Below, in pieces: positions 8,201-17,000 of a stretch of 41,773 nucleotides of DNA. Made by a program: the position numbers and the translations under genes. The stretch comes from Cohnella caldifontis (GTDB lineage: Bacteria > Bacillota > Bacilli > Paenibacillales > Paenibacillaceae). Below the pieces are notes generated by a model, which worked only from the letters and a program-made list of their open reading frames with translations, was not told the DNA's origin and did no database searches. The stretch covers positions 42,443 to 84,215 of the forward strand of contig NZ_JAQZSJ010000021.1 of NCBI RefSeq assembly GCF_029360585.1, in the 5' to 3' direction. Each line of letters begins with the position of its first letter. Positions within the stretch are counted from its first letter, which is position 1.

Positions 8201-9187
8201 TCAACTCCATGACGTCCGATAACGGTATTGTTCGAACGCCTTCCCGATCGGATTTCCGATTCCTTGGTTAAGTCGGGCGGCCGTCGGTACGCTGCCATGT
8301 AACCGAAGCGATTCTTCCACAACGCCGCCCATCACCGGTTCGTACAGCGGCAATTCGATCGGAATACCGTCGAACCGTTCCCAGAGGGCGGCCGCGAAAC
8401 GGTCATACATCAATCGGGTGCCTTTCCAGACGCTGCCGCCCAAGGAGACGGTCAGCGTCCTCAGTTCCGGATGCTTTCGGATCAAGGAAGCCGCAAGCTT
8501 CCCCAAGTCCTCTCCGGCTTTCTCCATGATCGAGACCGCCGCGGCATCCCCCCCGTTCGCCGTCTCCGCCACGACCGGCGCGAGGGAGGCGACCGCTCCT
8601 CGCAAGGAAGGTGAGCGGTATAATTTTGCCGGTAGTTCCTCAAGACGGTCGATGCCGAAATGGCGAATGACAGCGGAGGTTAACCCCGTCGTCGGACCTC
8701 GCTCCTCCAAGTGGCGGATAGACGCTTGTATCGCTTGTCGGCCGATGTCGCAGCCGCTGCCTTCATCCCCGATCCAACTTCCCCAACCGCCCATCGTCAC
8801 CTCGCGGCTTCCGTCGATCCCGAAGACGACCGATCCGGTTCCCGCAAGCACCGCAATCCCGGTTCTACCGAGTAGACCCGCGCGAACGGCCGCTCCGCCC
8901 TCGCTGAGATGCACGATTTCCCCGATCTCGGAGACTTGACTTAACGTCCGCAGAAAGCAGTCCGCCGCTCCCAGGGCCGTTAAGTAAAGACGGTCCACGG
9001 TTTTTCCGCCGCAGACTCGCAGGCAAGGCTCCAGACACTCCCTGACATTCGATTCGATCGCCGCGGCGGAATCGAAATTCGCGTTCGCGCCGCCGCCCGT
9101 ACCGGTGGCCGCCAACTGAAAGCTTTCGTCGAATAACAACGCGCGCATTTTGGTTCCGCCGCTCTCAATGCTGAGCCTGAATCCCAT
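8201..9187 (-). CDS. BadF/BadG/BcrA/BcrD-type ATPase, probable N-acetylglucosamine or related sugar kinase
   Basis: Predicted cytoplasmic sugar kinase of the ASKHA fold. The N-terminal phosphate loop (LSIESGGTKMRALLFD), the central AVLAGTGSVVFG and the signature GGWGSWIGDEGSGCDIG (about residues 130-150) match the BadF-type family that includes eukaryotic-like N-acetylglucosamine kinase. The length of 328 residues is normal. The ATG at 9187 has AAAGGAG 9 bases upstream. Within this operon it follows DUF4838 and two SIS proteins, so it likely phosphorylates a sugar, possibly an amino or N-acyl sugar, released from the imported oligosaccharide. The family is clear; the exact substrate is inferred. 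Confidence 0.85.
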   Translation of the reverse strand: MGFRLSIESGGTKMRALLFDESFQLAATGTGGGANANFDSAAAIESNVRECLEPCLRVCGGKTVDRLYLTALGAADCFLRTLSQVSEIGEIVHLSEGGAAVRAGLLGRTGIAVLAGTGSVVFGIDGSREVTMGGWGSWIGDEGSGCDIGRQAIQASIRHLEERGPTTGLTSAVIRHFGIDRLEELPAKLYRSPSLRGAVASLAPVVAETANGGDAAAVSIMEKAGEDLGKLAASLIRKHPELRTLTVSLGGSVWKGTRLMYDRFAAALWERFDGIPIELPLYEPVMGGVVEESLRLHGSVPTAARLNQGIGNPIGKAFEQYRYRTSWS

Positions 9188-9204
9188 ACCGGCAAACTCC
9201 TTTT

Positions 9205-10986
9205 TCAGATTTCCTCGAACGGGCTCCAGCCGCCTTCGTAACGCGCATTGTGCGTGAACAGCACGCCTTCGCGCAGCCGCTTTAACGTTCGAGCCGCCGG
9301 CACATGTTCCGTTAGCTGCGTGAGTCCGAACGCGCGAATATCGCGGTCAAGCCGGTCGATTTCTTCCTCTCGGCCCGGCAGTCCCGGGGGTTGCTGCGCC
9401 AGCTTGGCAACGCGGATGGGGAGCCTGGCTATGCGCAGCCTCCGCACGAACTGGTCGTCCTCCGCCGCACGTTCGGCAAGGTCGAAGCACTCTTCCGCCA
9501 AAGCCAAAATATCGGCGGTCAGGTACTCGGCATCCGGTCGATCGTAAATGCTGGCGTGCAATCCATCGCGATGGACCCGTTCGGCAAGAGCGTCGATATA
9601 CTTCCGGAGATAGAGACCCCCTTGGCCGTAATAACCTGCAAGGAATTCGTCGATCAAGAACCGTTCGTCCGCTTGGGGATTCCACAATAATTTCGATAAT
9701 ACGTACATTCGCAGTTCAGCGAATTCGCCGCCGCCGCCTTCCGCGTAGCTTCCTTGCTCGAAAACCCCTTTCACGTTGTTGCGGGCGAACAATCGAAGAT
9801 TAGGTCCTAGTACGCCGAGATTGGGAAACGGGGATACGTAATAGGCGAAATTCGCCACGTAATCCCATACGTAAAGTCGGTTGCAAATACGACCCCAAGC
9901 CTGCAAATCTTCCACGAAAGCCGAATCAGCCGAAGTTTTTAACATTTTGACCTGGCACGCGTCCAAGGGGTGGGCGAAGCAGCATTCGATACTGCATAGG
10001 CGTACGATCACGTTCGGCCTCGGCCGAAGATTTCTCGGGGGTTTGCGCGTATACTGGTAGGCCAGCGTGTCGATCGCCACATGGGGATAGTCGGACTCCA
10101 GCGCTTCGGCGATCCGATTGACGAAACGGATCAGACTCCCGCTGGGGCTTCCTTCCGTCTCATCGATCCTGCGGCATTCCGGGCACTCGCACGGATTCTC
10201 CCAATCGTTCTGGGATACCGACACGATGGAGGCATCGGGCTGAGTCTTCAACCATTCCCGAATGCGTTCCAGAGACAAGGTAAGAACGTCCGGGTTTGAG
10301 AGGCATAGTTGCGTGTGATCCTTGCGGCGGACTCCGTCGATTTCCGAGAAATACTCCGGATGTTCTTGGAAATATCTCTCGACCGGCACCAAGGCGTCGA
10401 ATGTATGCACGAAGGGCTGAACGTAATTGACGCAACCCCCATGGCGTTCCGTCAATCCATGGCGGTGACCGTTGCAACGGTTTCGGGCAGCCCATTCGGC
10501 ATTCCAGGATTCGAAGAAGAACGGCTCTCGGTATTCCATCGCCGGAACCTGACGCTCGGCAATAGGTCCGATTTCGACGGTGCGTCTGCGGGGAATGCGT
10601 TCGGCGTCGGGACTGAACCATCGGCAGCCCAAGTACGTCTCCAGGAAGGCATACACCCCGTAGAGCGTACCGCGTTTTCTTCCGCCGGCGATCAGCAGGC
10701 TCGCGGGATAGGTGCGGATCATAAAGCCTTCGTCGCCCAGGCCTTCCGCATCGGAATCATCCGCTGGGGCGCGATTATTCCAACCGACCCAAATCTCGTA
10801 ATCCCGGCGGGGCGCAGAATCCTCTATGATCTCGTAATGCGCGTCGCTGATTCGGGTCAGGAATCTTTTCAATTCTTCGGCGGCGAACCGTTCCGACTCC
10901 GATGCCTGTTCGCCGAGCACGATCCTCCAGTCGGTAACCCCATTGTTCGCAAGCATGAGCTTGCCTGTTCCCTGTTCCTTGTTCAT
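9205..10986 (-). CDS. DUF4838 domain protein, putative intracellular glycoside-processing enzyme
   Basis: A 593-residue protein without signal peptide. Residues 1-150 resemble the alpha/beta N-terminal domain that precedes the barrel in GH67/GH20-type enzymes (SERFAAEELKRFLTRIS, then GTLYGVYAFLETYLGCRWF). Residues about 150-450 look like the DUF4838 barrel, including the motif SQNDWENPCECPEC (Cys266, Cys268, Cys271), which is typical of the family and might bind metal. A helical C-terminal part follows. ATG 10986 is chosen over an upstream in-frame start because GGGGAG lies 8 bases before it and it sits 13 bases after the SIS gene. No DUF4838 reaction was known to me with confidence. A role in cleaving or modifying the imported glycan is inferred. 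Confidence 0.82.
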   Translation of the reverse strand: MNKEQGTGKLMLANNGVTDWRIVLGEQASESERFAAEELKRFLTRISDAHYEIIEDSAPRRDYEIWVGWNNRAPADDSDAEGLGDEGFMIRTYPASLLIAGGRKRGTLYGVYAFLETYLGCRWFSPDAERIPRRRTVEIGPIAERQVPAMEYREPFFFESWNAEWAARNRCNGHRHGLTERHGGCVNYVQPFVHTFDALVPVERYFQEHPEYFSEIDGVRRKDHTQLCLSNPDVLTLSLERIREWLKTQPDASIVSVSQNDWENPCECPECRRIDETEGSPSGSLIRFVNRIAEALESDYPHVAIDTLAYQYTRKPPRNLRPRPNVIVRLCSIECCFAHPLDACQVKMLKTSADSAFVEDLQAWGRICNRLYVWDYVANFAYYVSPFPNLGVLGPNLRLFARNNVKGVFEQGSYAEGGGGEFAELRMYVLSKLLWNPQADERFLIDEFLAGYYGQGGLYLRKYIDALAERVHRDGLHASIYDRPDAEYLTADILALAEECFDLAERAAEDDQFVRRLRIARLPIRVAKLAQQPPGLPGREEEIDRLDRDIRAFGLTQLTEHVPAARTLKRLREGVLFTHNARYEGGWSPFEEI

Positions 10987-10999
10987 GTCATTGGCTCCC

Positions 11000-11746
11000 C
11001 TATTTCGAATTCGCCAAGTAGTGAATTTGCGTTCCGTACCGCGAGAGTCTCTTGCGATTGGTTTCGTCCCCGCCGTCGAGATTGGAAGAAACGAAGACGG
11101 GAGCATCGAATCCGGCTTGACGGAGAAGCTCGGTCGTCCTTGCGATGACGGCATGCATCATCATGATTCCGATGACCGTGGATGAGGGTCCCATACGTTC
11201 GGACATTCCGCTGATTTCGAGCACGGCGTCCCCCGGCGGGCACCCGACGTCCAAGGTGTAATCACAGAGTTCATGAAGTTTACGGCCATCCGGATGACGA
11301 CTGGCAACGCTCTCCGCATAAGGAATGGAGGTTAGCGCAACCGTACAAACGCCGCGATTTCGCGCCCAAAGCGCCATTTCGACGGGCACGACGTTCCGGC
11401 CGGATATCGACGCGATGACGAGTACGTCCCCTTTCCGTACGGGAGACTCGTCCAGTACCGCATCGGCGAGGCCGGAGATTCGTTCGAACCGGGTCGTCCG
11501 AGTCACCGGCGGCGTTTCCAACGTCATGCCCGGCAGGAACAGCGGGTTCATGAGCATGAAACCGCCGGCCCGGTAAAACACTTCCTGCGCGAAAATGCTG
11601 GAATGGCTGCAGCCGGTAATGAATAGGGACTTTCCCTCGGCCGCTTTATCCGCGAACAAACCCGCCACGGCTTCCATGACCGGAAGTTGCCCGGCCAGCA
11701 CTTGATCGCCTAAGTTTCGGACAGCCGCAAAGTACTGTTCAATCAT
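11000..11746 (-). CDS. SIS-domain sugar isomerase-like protein 1 (UPF0309-like)
   Basis: A 248-residue cytoplasmic protein of the sugar isomerase (SIS) fold, resembling the uncharacterised UPF0309 group. Phosphosugar-binding signatures are the loop FITGCSHSSIFAQEVFYRAGG (split: FITGCSHSS at about 43-50, then the helix with Glu and RAGG) and VIASISGRN in the second half. SIS proteins isomerise or bind phosphosugars, and relatives cleave MurNAc-6-P ethers. It starts at ATG 11746 with AAAGGTGA 7 bases upstream, 19 bases after its paralogue's stop. Side-by-side paralogues suggest a heteromer or successive steps acting on the kinase product. The reaction is unknown. Confidence 0.82.
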   Translation of the reverse strand: MIEQYFAAVRNLGDQVLAGQLPVMEAVAGLFADKAAEGKSLFITGCSHSSIFAQEVFYRAGGFMLMNPLFLPGMTLETPPVTRTTRFERISGLADAVLDESPVRKGDVLVIASISGRNVVPVEMALWARNRGVCTVALTSIPYAESVASRHPDGRKLHELCDYTLDVGCPPGDAVLEISGMSERMGPSSTVIGIMMMHAVIARTTELLRQAGFDAPVFVSSNLDGGDETNRKRLSRYGTQIHYLANSK

Positions 11747-11765
11747 GGTCCCGTCACCTTTCCGA

Positions 11766-12509
11766 TCAGAGCGATGTCTCGGCGTATCGGCTCATCATCT
11801 CCTGATTGAATGCTTCGCTGCCGGGAAAATTAATCGATTTCAGAACGGATGGCTTTAGCCCGTCCGCTAACAGATATTCCGTCACTTGCGCCGTCACCGA
11901 CCACATGATGACGGCCGCGCCGATGCCGGAAGCGGGGCATATCGCCGCATCCAACCCGCCCACTTCCAGCATCGCGTCAAGGGGGGGCGCTCCGTTATCG
12001 ATGACCAGGTCGGCCGCTTCGAATAACCGAAGTCCGCTGGAATGATCGCTCTTCAACATGCGGGAGTACTCGACGCTGGTCAGCGCGATTACGGTTATGC
12101 CCATTTTGCGGGCAGACAAAGATAGATCGACGGGCAGCTTGGTTTTGCCGGATACGCTTCCGATCACAAGAACGTCTCCGGGCAGCGCGTTGCTGGACTT
12201 TAATGCATAAGCCGCCAATCCTTCCGTAGAGCGGTCCTTGGAAGCCAACTCCGGTCGTTGACGAACCGTATTCTCGATCTCGAAACGGATGCGGAGGGCC
12301 TGGAAAGCGACTAAGCCGCCGGCACGGCTGACCAGTTCGCTATCCAACATGTGGCCGGTATCGAATAGATGAACGCAACCGCCTTTTTTCATCGCGTCCG
12401 CAATGACGGCCGCCGCCTGTTCGATCTGCCGGACCGCGTCCCCTTCTTCGATTTTCTGAATGAGTTCTCGCAATTTTCGGAAATATTCAATGCGAAGCGA
12501 CATGTTCAT
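11766..12509 (-). CDS. SIS-domain sugar isomerase-like protein 2 (UPF0309-like, altered active loop)
   Basis: A 247-residue SIS-fold protein, a diverged paralogue of its downstream neighbour with the same ends and layout. The phosphosugar loop reads HLFDTGHMLDSELVSRAGG (about residues 47-65). Compared with the usual G-GHSHM--EE-FYRAGG pattern of the family, two residues including the second His appear to be missing. VIGSVSGKTK marks the second half of the site. ATG 12509 follows the regulator stop directly (TGAATG); ATG 12503 is an equally plausible start with better spacing to GAGGGA. The altered loop suggests a different substrate or a structural subunit role. The function is unassigned. 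Confidence 0.8.
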   Translation of the reverse strand: MNMSLRIEYFRKLRELIQKIEEGDAVRQIEQAAAVIADAMKKGGCVHLFDTGHMLDSELVSRAGGLVAFQALRIRFEIENTVRQRPELASKDRSTEGLAAYALKSSNALPGDVLVIGSVSGKTKLPVDLSLSARKMGITVIALTSVEYSRMLKSDHSSGLRLFEAADLVIDNGAPPLDAMLEVGGLDAAICPASGIGAAVIMWSVTAQVTEYLLADGLKPSVLKSINFPGSEAFNQEMMSRYAETSL

Positions 12510-13298
12510 TCATCCCTCTCTCATCTGGTTCGGTTGGCCGAAGGTTGATCCGTTGTCCTTATAGGCTTTGGGGGTAAGTCCGGTGTGTTTCTTGAATAGC
12601 TTGTGAAAATAAATCACATCCGAGAAGCCGACGATATTCGCGATTTCGTAGATTTTCAGATCTGGGTGATCCGACATGAACTGCTTGGCTTTCTCGATCC
12701 GCAGGCGGTTCAGGTAATCGGTGATGGTCTCGCCCGATTTCAGACTGTACTGATGGCTGATGTAGCTGGGGCTGAGGCCGATTTTTGCAGACAACTGCTT
12801 CAAGTCATAGGGGCTTCCGAATTCCTTCTCCAGAATCTTATTGATTTTGTCGACCAATCCGATGCCACGGTCCGTCTCGCACTCGTACGTTTCCTCTGCC
12901 GCTGCGGAGGCAGATTTATCCTTGGCCTCCGCACAAGCGGCGACCAGCCGGAGCAGCTCGGTTTTGTCGACGGGTTTCAGCAGGTAATCCGATATGCCGA
13001 AGCGAATGGCCTTGCGGGCATATTCAAATTCGCTGTAGCCGCTCAAAATCACGATGTGCAGGCTCGGGTTATATTTTCGAAGCTCTTCGATGAATTGCAG
13101 ACCGTTCATGACCGGCATTTCGATGTCCGTGATGACCATGTCCAGGTCGCATGGATCCATCCGTAGCGCGGCGGTCAATGCGTCCATTCCGTTCGCGTAA
13201 GATCCGGCTATGTTCAACGGAACCGGCAACTTGGACAACACTCTTTCGAGCCCGGTTCGGATACGCTGTTCGTCATCCACGATCATCAGGTTAAGCAT
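12510..13298 (-). CDS. YesN-type response regulator with AraC DNA-binding domain
   Basis: The output half of the local two-component system. The 262-residue protein has a receiver domain (about 1-120) with acidic pair Asp8/Asp9, phosphoacceptor Asp58 in ITDIEMP, and the Lys in YLLKPVDK. The C-terminal AraC/XylS double helix-turn-helix (about 155-255) includes IYEIANIVGFSDVIYFHKLF. ATG 13298 is chosen because GGGGAGG lies 10 bases upstream and it overlaps the end of the kinase gene by 8 bases, which suggests translational coupling. It probably activates the transporter operon and the GH26 promoter, where spaced direct repeats fit this family. The targets are inferred. Confidence 0.92.
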   Translation of the reverse strand: MLNLMIVDDEQRIRTGLERVLSKLPVPLNIAGSYANGMDALTAALRMDPCDLDMVITDIEMPVMNGLQFIEELRKYNPSLHIVILSGYSEFEYARKAIRFGISDYLLKPVDKTELLRLVAACAEAKDKSASAAAEETYECETDRGIGLVDKINKILEKEFGSPYDLKQLSAKIGLSPSYISHQYSLKSGETITDYLNRLRIEKAKQFMSDHPDLKIYEIANIVGFSDVIYFHKLFKKHTGLTPKAYKDNGSTFGQPNQMREG

Positions 13299-15168
13299 AT
13301 TGCGGATTCCTCCCCTTATCCGAACGTTCTGAACCGGCATCGACCGCCGGAAGCCGTATCGTTACGACAGTGCCTTCACCCTTGCGGCTGCTGACGCTAA
13401 GCCCGTATTGAGGACCATAATGCAACTTAATCCGCTCATTGACATTGATGAGTCCGATGCCGCTGCCCGCCTCCGCTTCGCGGCCGATGAGCCTGCGATT
13501 CAACGTATTCAGCGAGTGAGGGTCCATCCCTTCGCCGTCATCGGCAACGCAGCATACCACGCCATCCGGCGTTTGCTCCATCCGAATCCGGATCGTGCAA
13601 GGGGCCGGCCGATTTTTGAACGCATGGTATATGGCGTTTTCGACGATCGGCTGGAAAACCAGTTTGATGCATCGATAACGAAGCAGCTTGTTCTCGATAT
13701 CCGTCTCCAGCCGGAAACGATCCGCGAATCGCAGGTTCTGCAAGGATAAGTAATTCCGAACATGCGCTAACTCGTCCTCTACCGTGACCATCGCGTTTAC
13801 CTGGTAGATCCCGTATCGGAGCAGCTTGCTCAGCACGAACGTCATATCGCCGATTTCCTCATCGTCTTTCGCCTCCGCCGTCATGCGGATCATTTCCAGC
13901 GTATTGTAGATAAAATGCGGATTAATCTGGTGTTGCAACGCCTGCAGTTCGGCTTCCTTCTTGCGGTCCTGGGTCCACCTCACTTCATCGACCAATTGCT
14001 CCACTCGATCGACCATGATATTGAAGTGCATGCCGAGAGAGCCGATTTCATCGTTGTATTTCACGGGAAACCGGACGTCCAGCCGCCCTTTCTGGACTTC
14101 CTTCATGAGCAGCTTGATCCGTCGCAGCGGCCGGGTAAGGGCGAATGTAATGGCGCAGGAAATGAAAAGGGCGAAGGAAACGATGAGTACGGTGCTGACA
14201 TACGTGAAATTCCGAATTTTAACCGCTTGGCTGGTAATCTCGGAGACCGGAACGAATACGAACATTCTCCAGCCGGACAGCGCGGAAGGGGCGAACACCA
14301 CCGAATATTCCAAACCGTCCCGAGTCACGTTTCCGATTAACCCGGCATGCCCCCTGACGCTTTGCCCGGGAACGGAATTTTCGATGACCTTGCCGATTTT
14401 CTTCCGGTCGCTATCGAATACGATCCTTCCTTCCTCATCCGCGAGGGTGGATTTTCCTTTCGTCAATCGATCCATATCCGCCATCCATCGCTCGATCGTG
14501 CTGATTTTGGTGTCGAAGGCGATAAAGCCGAGCGATTTCTGGCTATCGGGATCCTTGAGCAGGCGGACAACCGTAAACGCGTAGTAAGAGCGGGAAGACT
14601 TGCTGCCGGAAGGGCCGGTCGGAACCTCCTGCGTACTGATCAATACGGGGGAACCGTCTCCTCGGATCGCCGCCGCCTCCCAAAGGCTTCGGACCTTTTC
14701 CAGGTCGCTCCGGCGACCGTGCGACTTGGAATTATAGAAGGTGTTGCCGTAATTGTCGAAGACGTAGACGGACGTGGTATCCGGTTTGATTTTGTTCAGG
14801 TACAGCAAGTAACGGTCCATGTTGTTCAGCTTCCTGATGCCCACGGAAGGGTCGGCCAAGTCCTGAATGAAGTTCTCGCCGGGCATGCCTGACGTGTAGA
14901 GAGGCATAGCGGACATGTTGTACAAATCCGTAATGTAGTCATCCAACCGATTCAGGTTTTTTTGGGCAATCTCGGACACATAGTCCGTAGTCTGCTCCGT
15001 GCTGGATCGGGAATAATTGCGGTACGATACATAGGCGACCGTCAAAATCGGCAAAGAAATCAAGAAGACGAACACGACGATCAGTTTGCTCTGCATGCTC
15101 ATGCTGGCGATCGCGTTCCCGAATCGGGCCAGCGCCCCTAGATCCCCCGTCTTTCCCAGTCCCGACAT
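13291..15168 (-). CDS. YesM-type membrane sensor histidine kinase
   Basis: A 625-residue kinase of the YesM/LytS class. Transmembrane segments at about 29-48 and 322-343 enclose a Cache-like extracellular sensor of about 270 residues. A HAMP domain follows (TRPLRRIKLL to about 395), then the His_kinase domain with phosphoacceptor His418 in QINPHFIYNTLEM, an N box with Asn511 in QPIVENAIYHAF and the G box DDGEGMD. ATG 15168 has GGGAGGT 7 bases upstream. Such kinases usually sense extracellular sugar or the ligand-loaded binding protein and pair with YesN-type regulators, exactly the neighbour here. The ligand is probably the GH26-derived oligosaccharide, by inference. Confidence 0.93.
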   Translation of the reverse strand: MSGLGKTGDLGALARFGNAIASMSMQSKLIVVFVFLISLPILTVAYVSYRNYSRSSTEQTTDYVSEIAQKNLNRLDDYITDLYNMSAMPLYTSGMPGENFIQDLADPSVGIRKLNNMDRYLLYLNKIKPDTTSVYVFDNYGNTFYNSKSHGRRSDLEKVRSLWEAAAIRGDGSPVLISTQEVPTGPSGSKSSRSYYAFTVVRLLKDPDSQKSLGFIAFDTKISTIERWMADMDRLTKGKSTLADEEGRIVFDSDRKKIGKVIENSVPGQSVRGHAGLIGNVTRDGLEYSVVFAPSALSGWRMFVFVPVSEITSQAVKIRNFTYVSTVLIVSFALFISCAITFALTRPLRRIKLLMKEVQKGRLDVRFPVKYNDEIGSLGMHFNIMVDRVEQLVDEVRWTQDRKKEAELQALQHQINPHFIYNTLEMIRMTAEAKDDEEIGDMTFVLSKLLRYGIYQVNAMVTVEDELAHVRNYLSLQNLRFADRFRLETDIENKLLRYRCIKLVFQPIVENAIYHAFKNRPAPCTIRIRMEQTPDGVVCCVADDGEGMDPHSLNTLNRRLIGREAEAGSGIGLINVNERIKLHYGPQYGLSVSSRKGEGTVVTIRLPAVDAGSERSDKGRNPQYA

Positions 15169-15207
15169 CCCCGTACCTCCCGTTCAACTGTCAATCCAGC
15201 TTTTCCG

Positions 15208-16041
15208 TCATTTTACAGCCCCGGCGACGATGCCGGCAAACACATACCGCTGAGCGGCAAGGAATCCGACGATGACCGGCGCCATGATCAGCAGGACTGC
15301 CGCCGACATATACTGCCACTCCGTCGTGCGGTCCGCGACGAACCTCATCAGGCTGGTGGAGACGACGCCCAGCTCTTTGGAGGGCATATAGAGGTAGGGA
15401 ATATACATGTCGTTATAGATGTTGATGGATTTGATAATCACCATGGTGGCGATCGCCGGCGCCAGAAGCGGCAGAATGATCGCGCGGTAAATCCCGAATA
15501 GGGACGCTCCCTCCAGCATGGCGCTTTCGTCCAGCTCTTCCGGAACGGTTCGGATGAATTGCAGGTACACATAGAGTTGAATGATGTCGGTTCCGATATA
15601 GAGGAGGACCGGCGCGAATAGAGTATTGAACAGCCCCAGTTTCTGAATGATGGTAAATGTCGCGACTTGGGTCGTGATGCTGGGAATGAACGATACCGCG
15701 GTAAACGCGCCTAAGATGGTTATTTTGCCGCGGAATCGAAAACGGCCCAGGATGTAGGCGGCCATGGTACTGACGAACAGGTTGCCGACCAGCGACATCA
15801 AGGTGATCGCGATCGTATTGCCGAATGCATGGAACAGCTTCCCGTTATGCAATACGTACTCGAAGTTGTCCCATTGGAGAAAGCTATGGGGCCATTCAAA
15901 GATGTTCGAGTGCGCGAATTCGGCTTTTCCCTTGAAGGCGCTCAGCACGATCGAATACAGAGGGAAAAAAATCATGAAAGCGGCCAACCATAGCAATCCG
16001 TGCGTGATGAGGCTTCTTACCGGGTTTGACCGTCCGTTCAA
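15208..16041 (-). CDS. Carbohydrate ABC transporter permease (MalG/LplC-like)
   Basis: Second inner-membrane permease of a CUT1-type sugar importer. It has about six transmembrane segments and the EAA loop EELDESAMLEGASLFGIY, which docks the ATPase. I place the start at TTG 16041, giving 277 residues, since GGAGGT lies 7 bases upstream and TTGA overlaps the stop of the preceding permease by four bases. The GTG three codons upstream overlaps the ribosome site. No ATPase gene occurs anywhere in the block, so a shared MsmX-type ATPase encoded elsewhere is expected, as is common in Firmicutes. Confidence 0.92.
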   Translation of the reverse strand: MNGRSNPVRSLITHGLLWLAAFMIFFPLYSIVLSAFKGKAEFAHSNIFEWPHSFLQWDNFEYVLHNGKLFHAFGNTIAITLMSLVGNLFVSTMAAYILGRFRFRGKITILGAFTAVSFIPSITTQVATFTIIQKLGLFNTLFAPVLLYIGTDIIQLYVYLQFIRTVPEELDESAMLEGASLFGIYRAIILPLLAPAIATMVIIKSINIYNDMYIPYLYMPSKELGVVSTSLMRFVADRTTEWQYMSAAVLLIMAPVIVGFLAAQRYVFAGIVAGAVK

Positions 16042-16922
16042 TGGCTCCACCTCCGCATCAACAAGCGCTGCATGACGAGAACGGCCGCCACCAAGAGAAG
16101 GAGAATCACGCTCATGGCCGATGCAAGGCCGAAGTCACTGAATTTGAACGCGGTCGACATCGTTTTCGTCACGAACGTTTCGCTGGCGCCAAGCGGTCCT
16201 CCGCCCGTGAGCAGGAAGGGCAGCTCGAAAGCCTCCAATGCTCCGATCACCGTAAGGAACAGGTTCAACTCCACGATTTTCACGATACCGGGCAACGTGA
16301 CCCGGACAAAGGCTTGTTGTCGATTCGCGCCGTCGATCCTGGCCGCTTCCAGGATATCGGATGGAATCGATTGAAGCGCCGCCAGATAGATGACCATATT
16401 GAAGCCCATATTCCTCCAGAAACCTGCGAAACCGAGCGCATGATTCACCAAGTCGGGATTTCCGAGCCAGCTGACCGCAACGTGACCGAAGCCGATCGTG
16501 GACAGAAGCGCGTTCAGGGATCCGACCTGGGAATGGTACATGTACTTGAACATGAAAGCGACGGCAGTGCCGTTCAGAATGAAAGGGAGGAACAGAATCA
16601 CGCGATAAAGGTTTCGGCCGCGCAGACGGGCGTTCAGAAGAATGGCGAACGCCAACCCGACGGCGTTCTGAACGATTCCCCACAGCAAATAGACGGCATT
16701 GTGCCCGAAAATCCGGAATAGCTCCGGGGATTGGAACACTTCGCGGTAATTGTCCAGACCGACCCAAGGCTTCCCCGGCAAGTAACCGTTCCAAGACGTG
16801 AAGCTGAGCCTGACGAGCTGTACGGCGGGGTAAATCCCGAACGCCGCCAGGAGCGTGACGGGCAACAACAAGAACAGAACGATCATGACTTGTTTTTGCG
16901 TTTTGTAGCTGAAATGGCGCAT
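16038..16922 (-). CDS. Carbohydrate ABC transporter permease (MalF/LplB-like)
   Basis: First permease of the CUT1-type importer, 294 residues with about six transmembrane helices. The EAA loop is seen as PSDILEAARIDGANRQQAF. The N terminus (MRHFSYKTQKQVMIVLFLLLPV) leads straight into the first membrane segment. ATG 16922 is chosen because AAAGGGA lies 8 bases upstream; an earlier in-frame ATG at 16982 has no ribosome site and would lie inside the intergenic hairpin. The gene follows the binding-protein gene after a 78-base spacer and overlaps the next permease by four bases. Confidence 0.92.
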   Translation of the reverse strand: MRHFSYKTQKQVMIVLFLLLPVTLLAAFGIYPAVQLVRLSFTSWNGYLPGKPWVGLDNYREVFQSPELFRIFGHNAVYLLWGIVQNAVGLAFAILLNARLRGRNLYRVILFLPFILNGTAVAFMFKYMYHSQVGSLNALLSTIGFGHVAVSWLGNPDLVNHALGFAGFWRNMGFNMVIYLAALQSIPSDILEAARIDGANRQQAFVRVTLPGIVKIVELNLFLTVIGALEAFELPFLLTGGGPLGASETFVTKTMSTAFKFSDFGLASAMSVILLLLVAAVLVMQRLLMRRWSH

Positions 16923-16951
16923 CGCTGCATTCCCTTTCTTGCGATAGGTGG

Positions 16952-16991
16952 CGCGGGCGGATAGACTCAGCGACCGGCTCATCCGCCCGCG
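16952..16991 (-). repeat. Perfect 11-bp hairpin between binding-protein and permease genes
   Basis: CGCGGGCGGAT and ATCCGCCCGCG are exact complements with an 18-base spacer. The hairpin begins about 10 bases after the binding-protein stop and has no T run. It probably protects the upstream mRNA or attenuates, so that more binding protein than permease is made, as is common in such operons. Confidence 0.6.
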
Positions 16992-17000
16992 GGTCGAACG

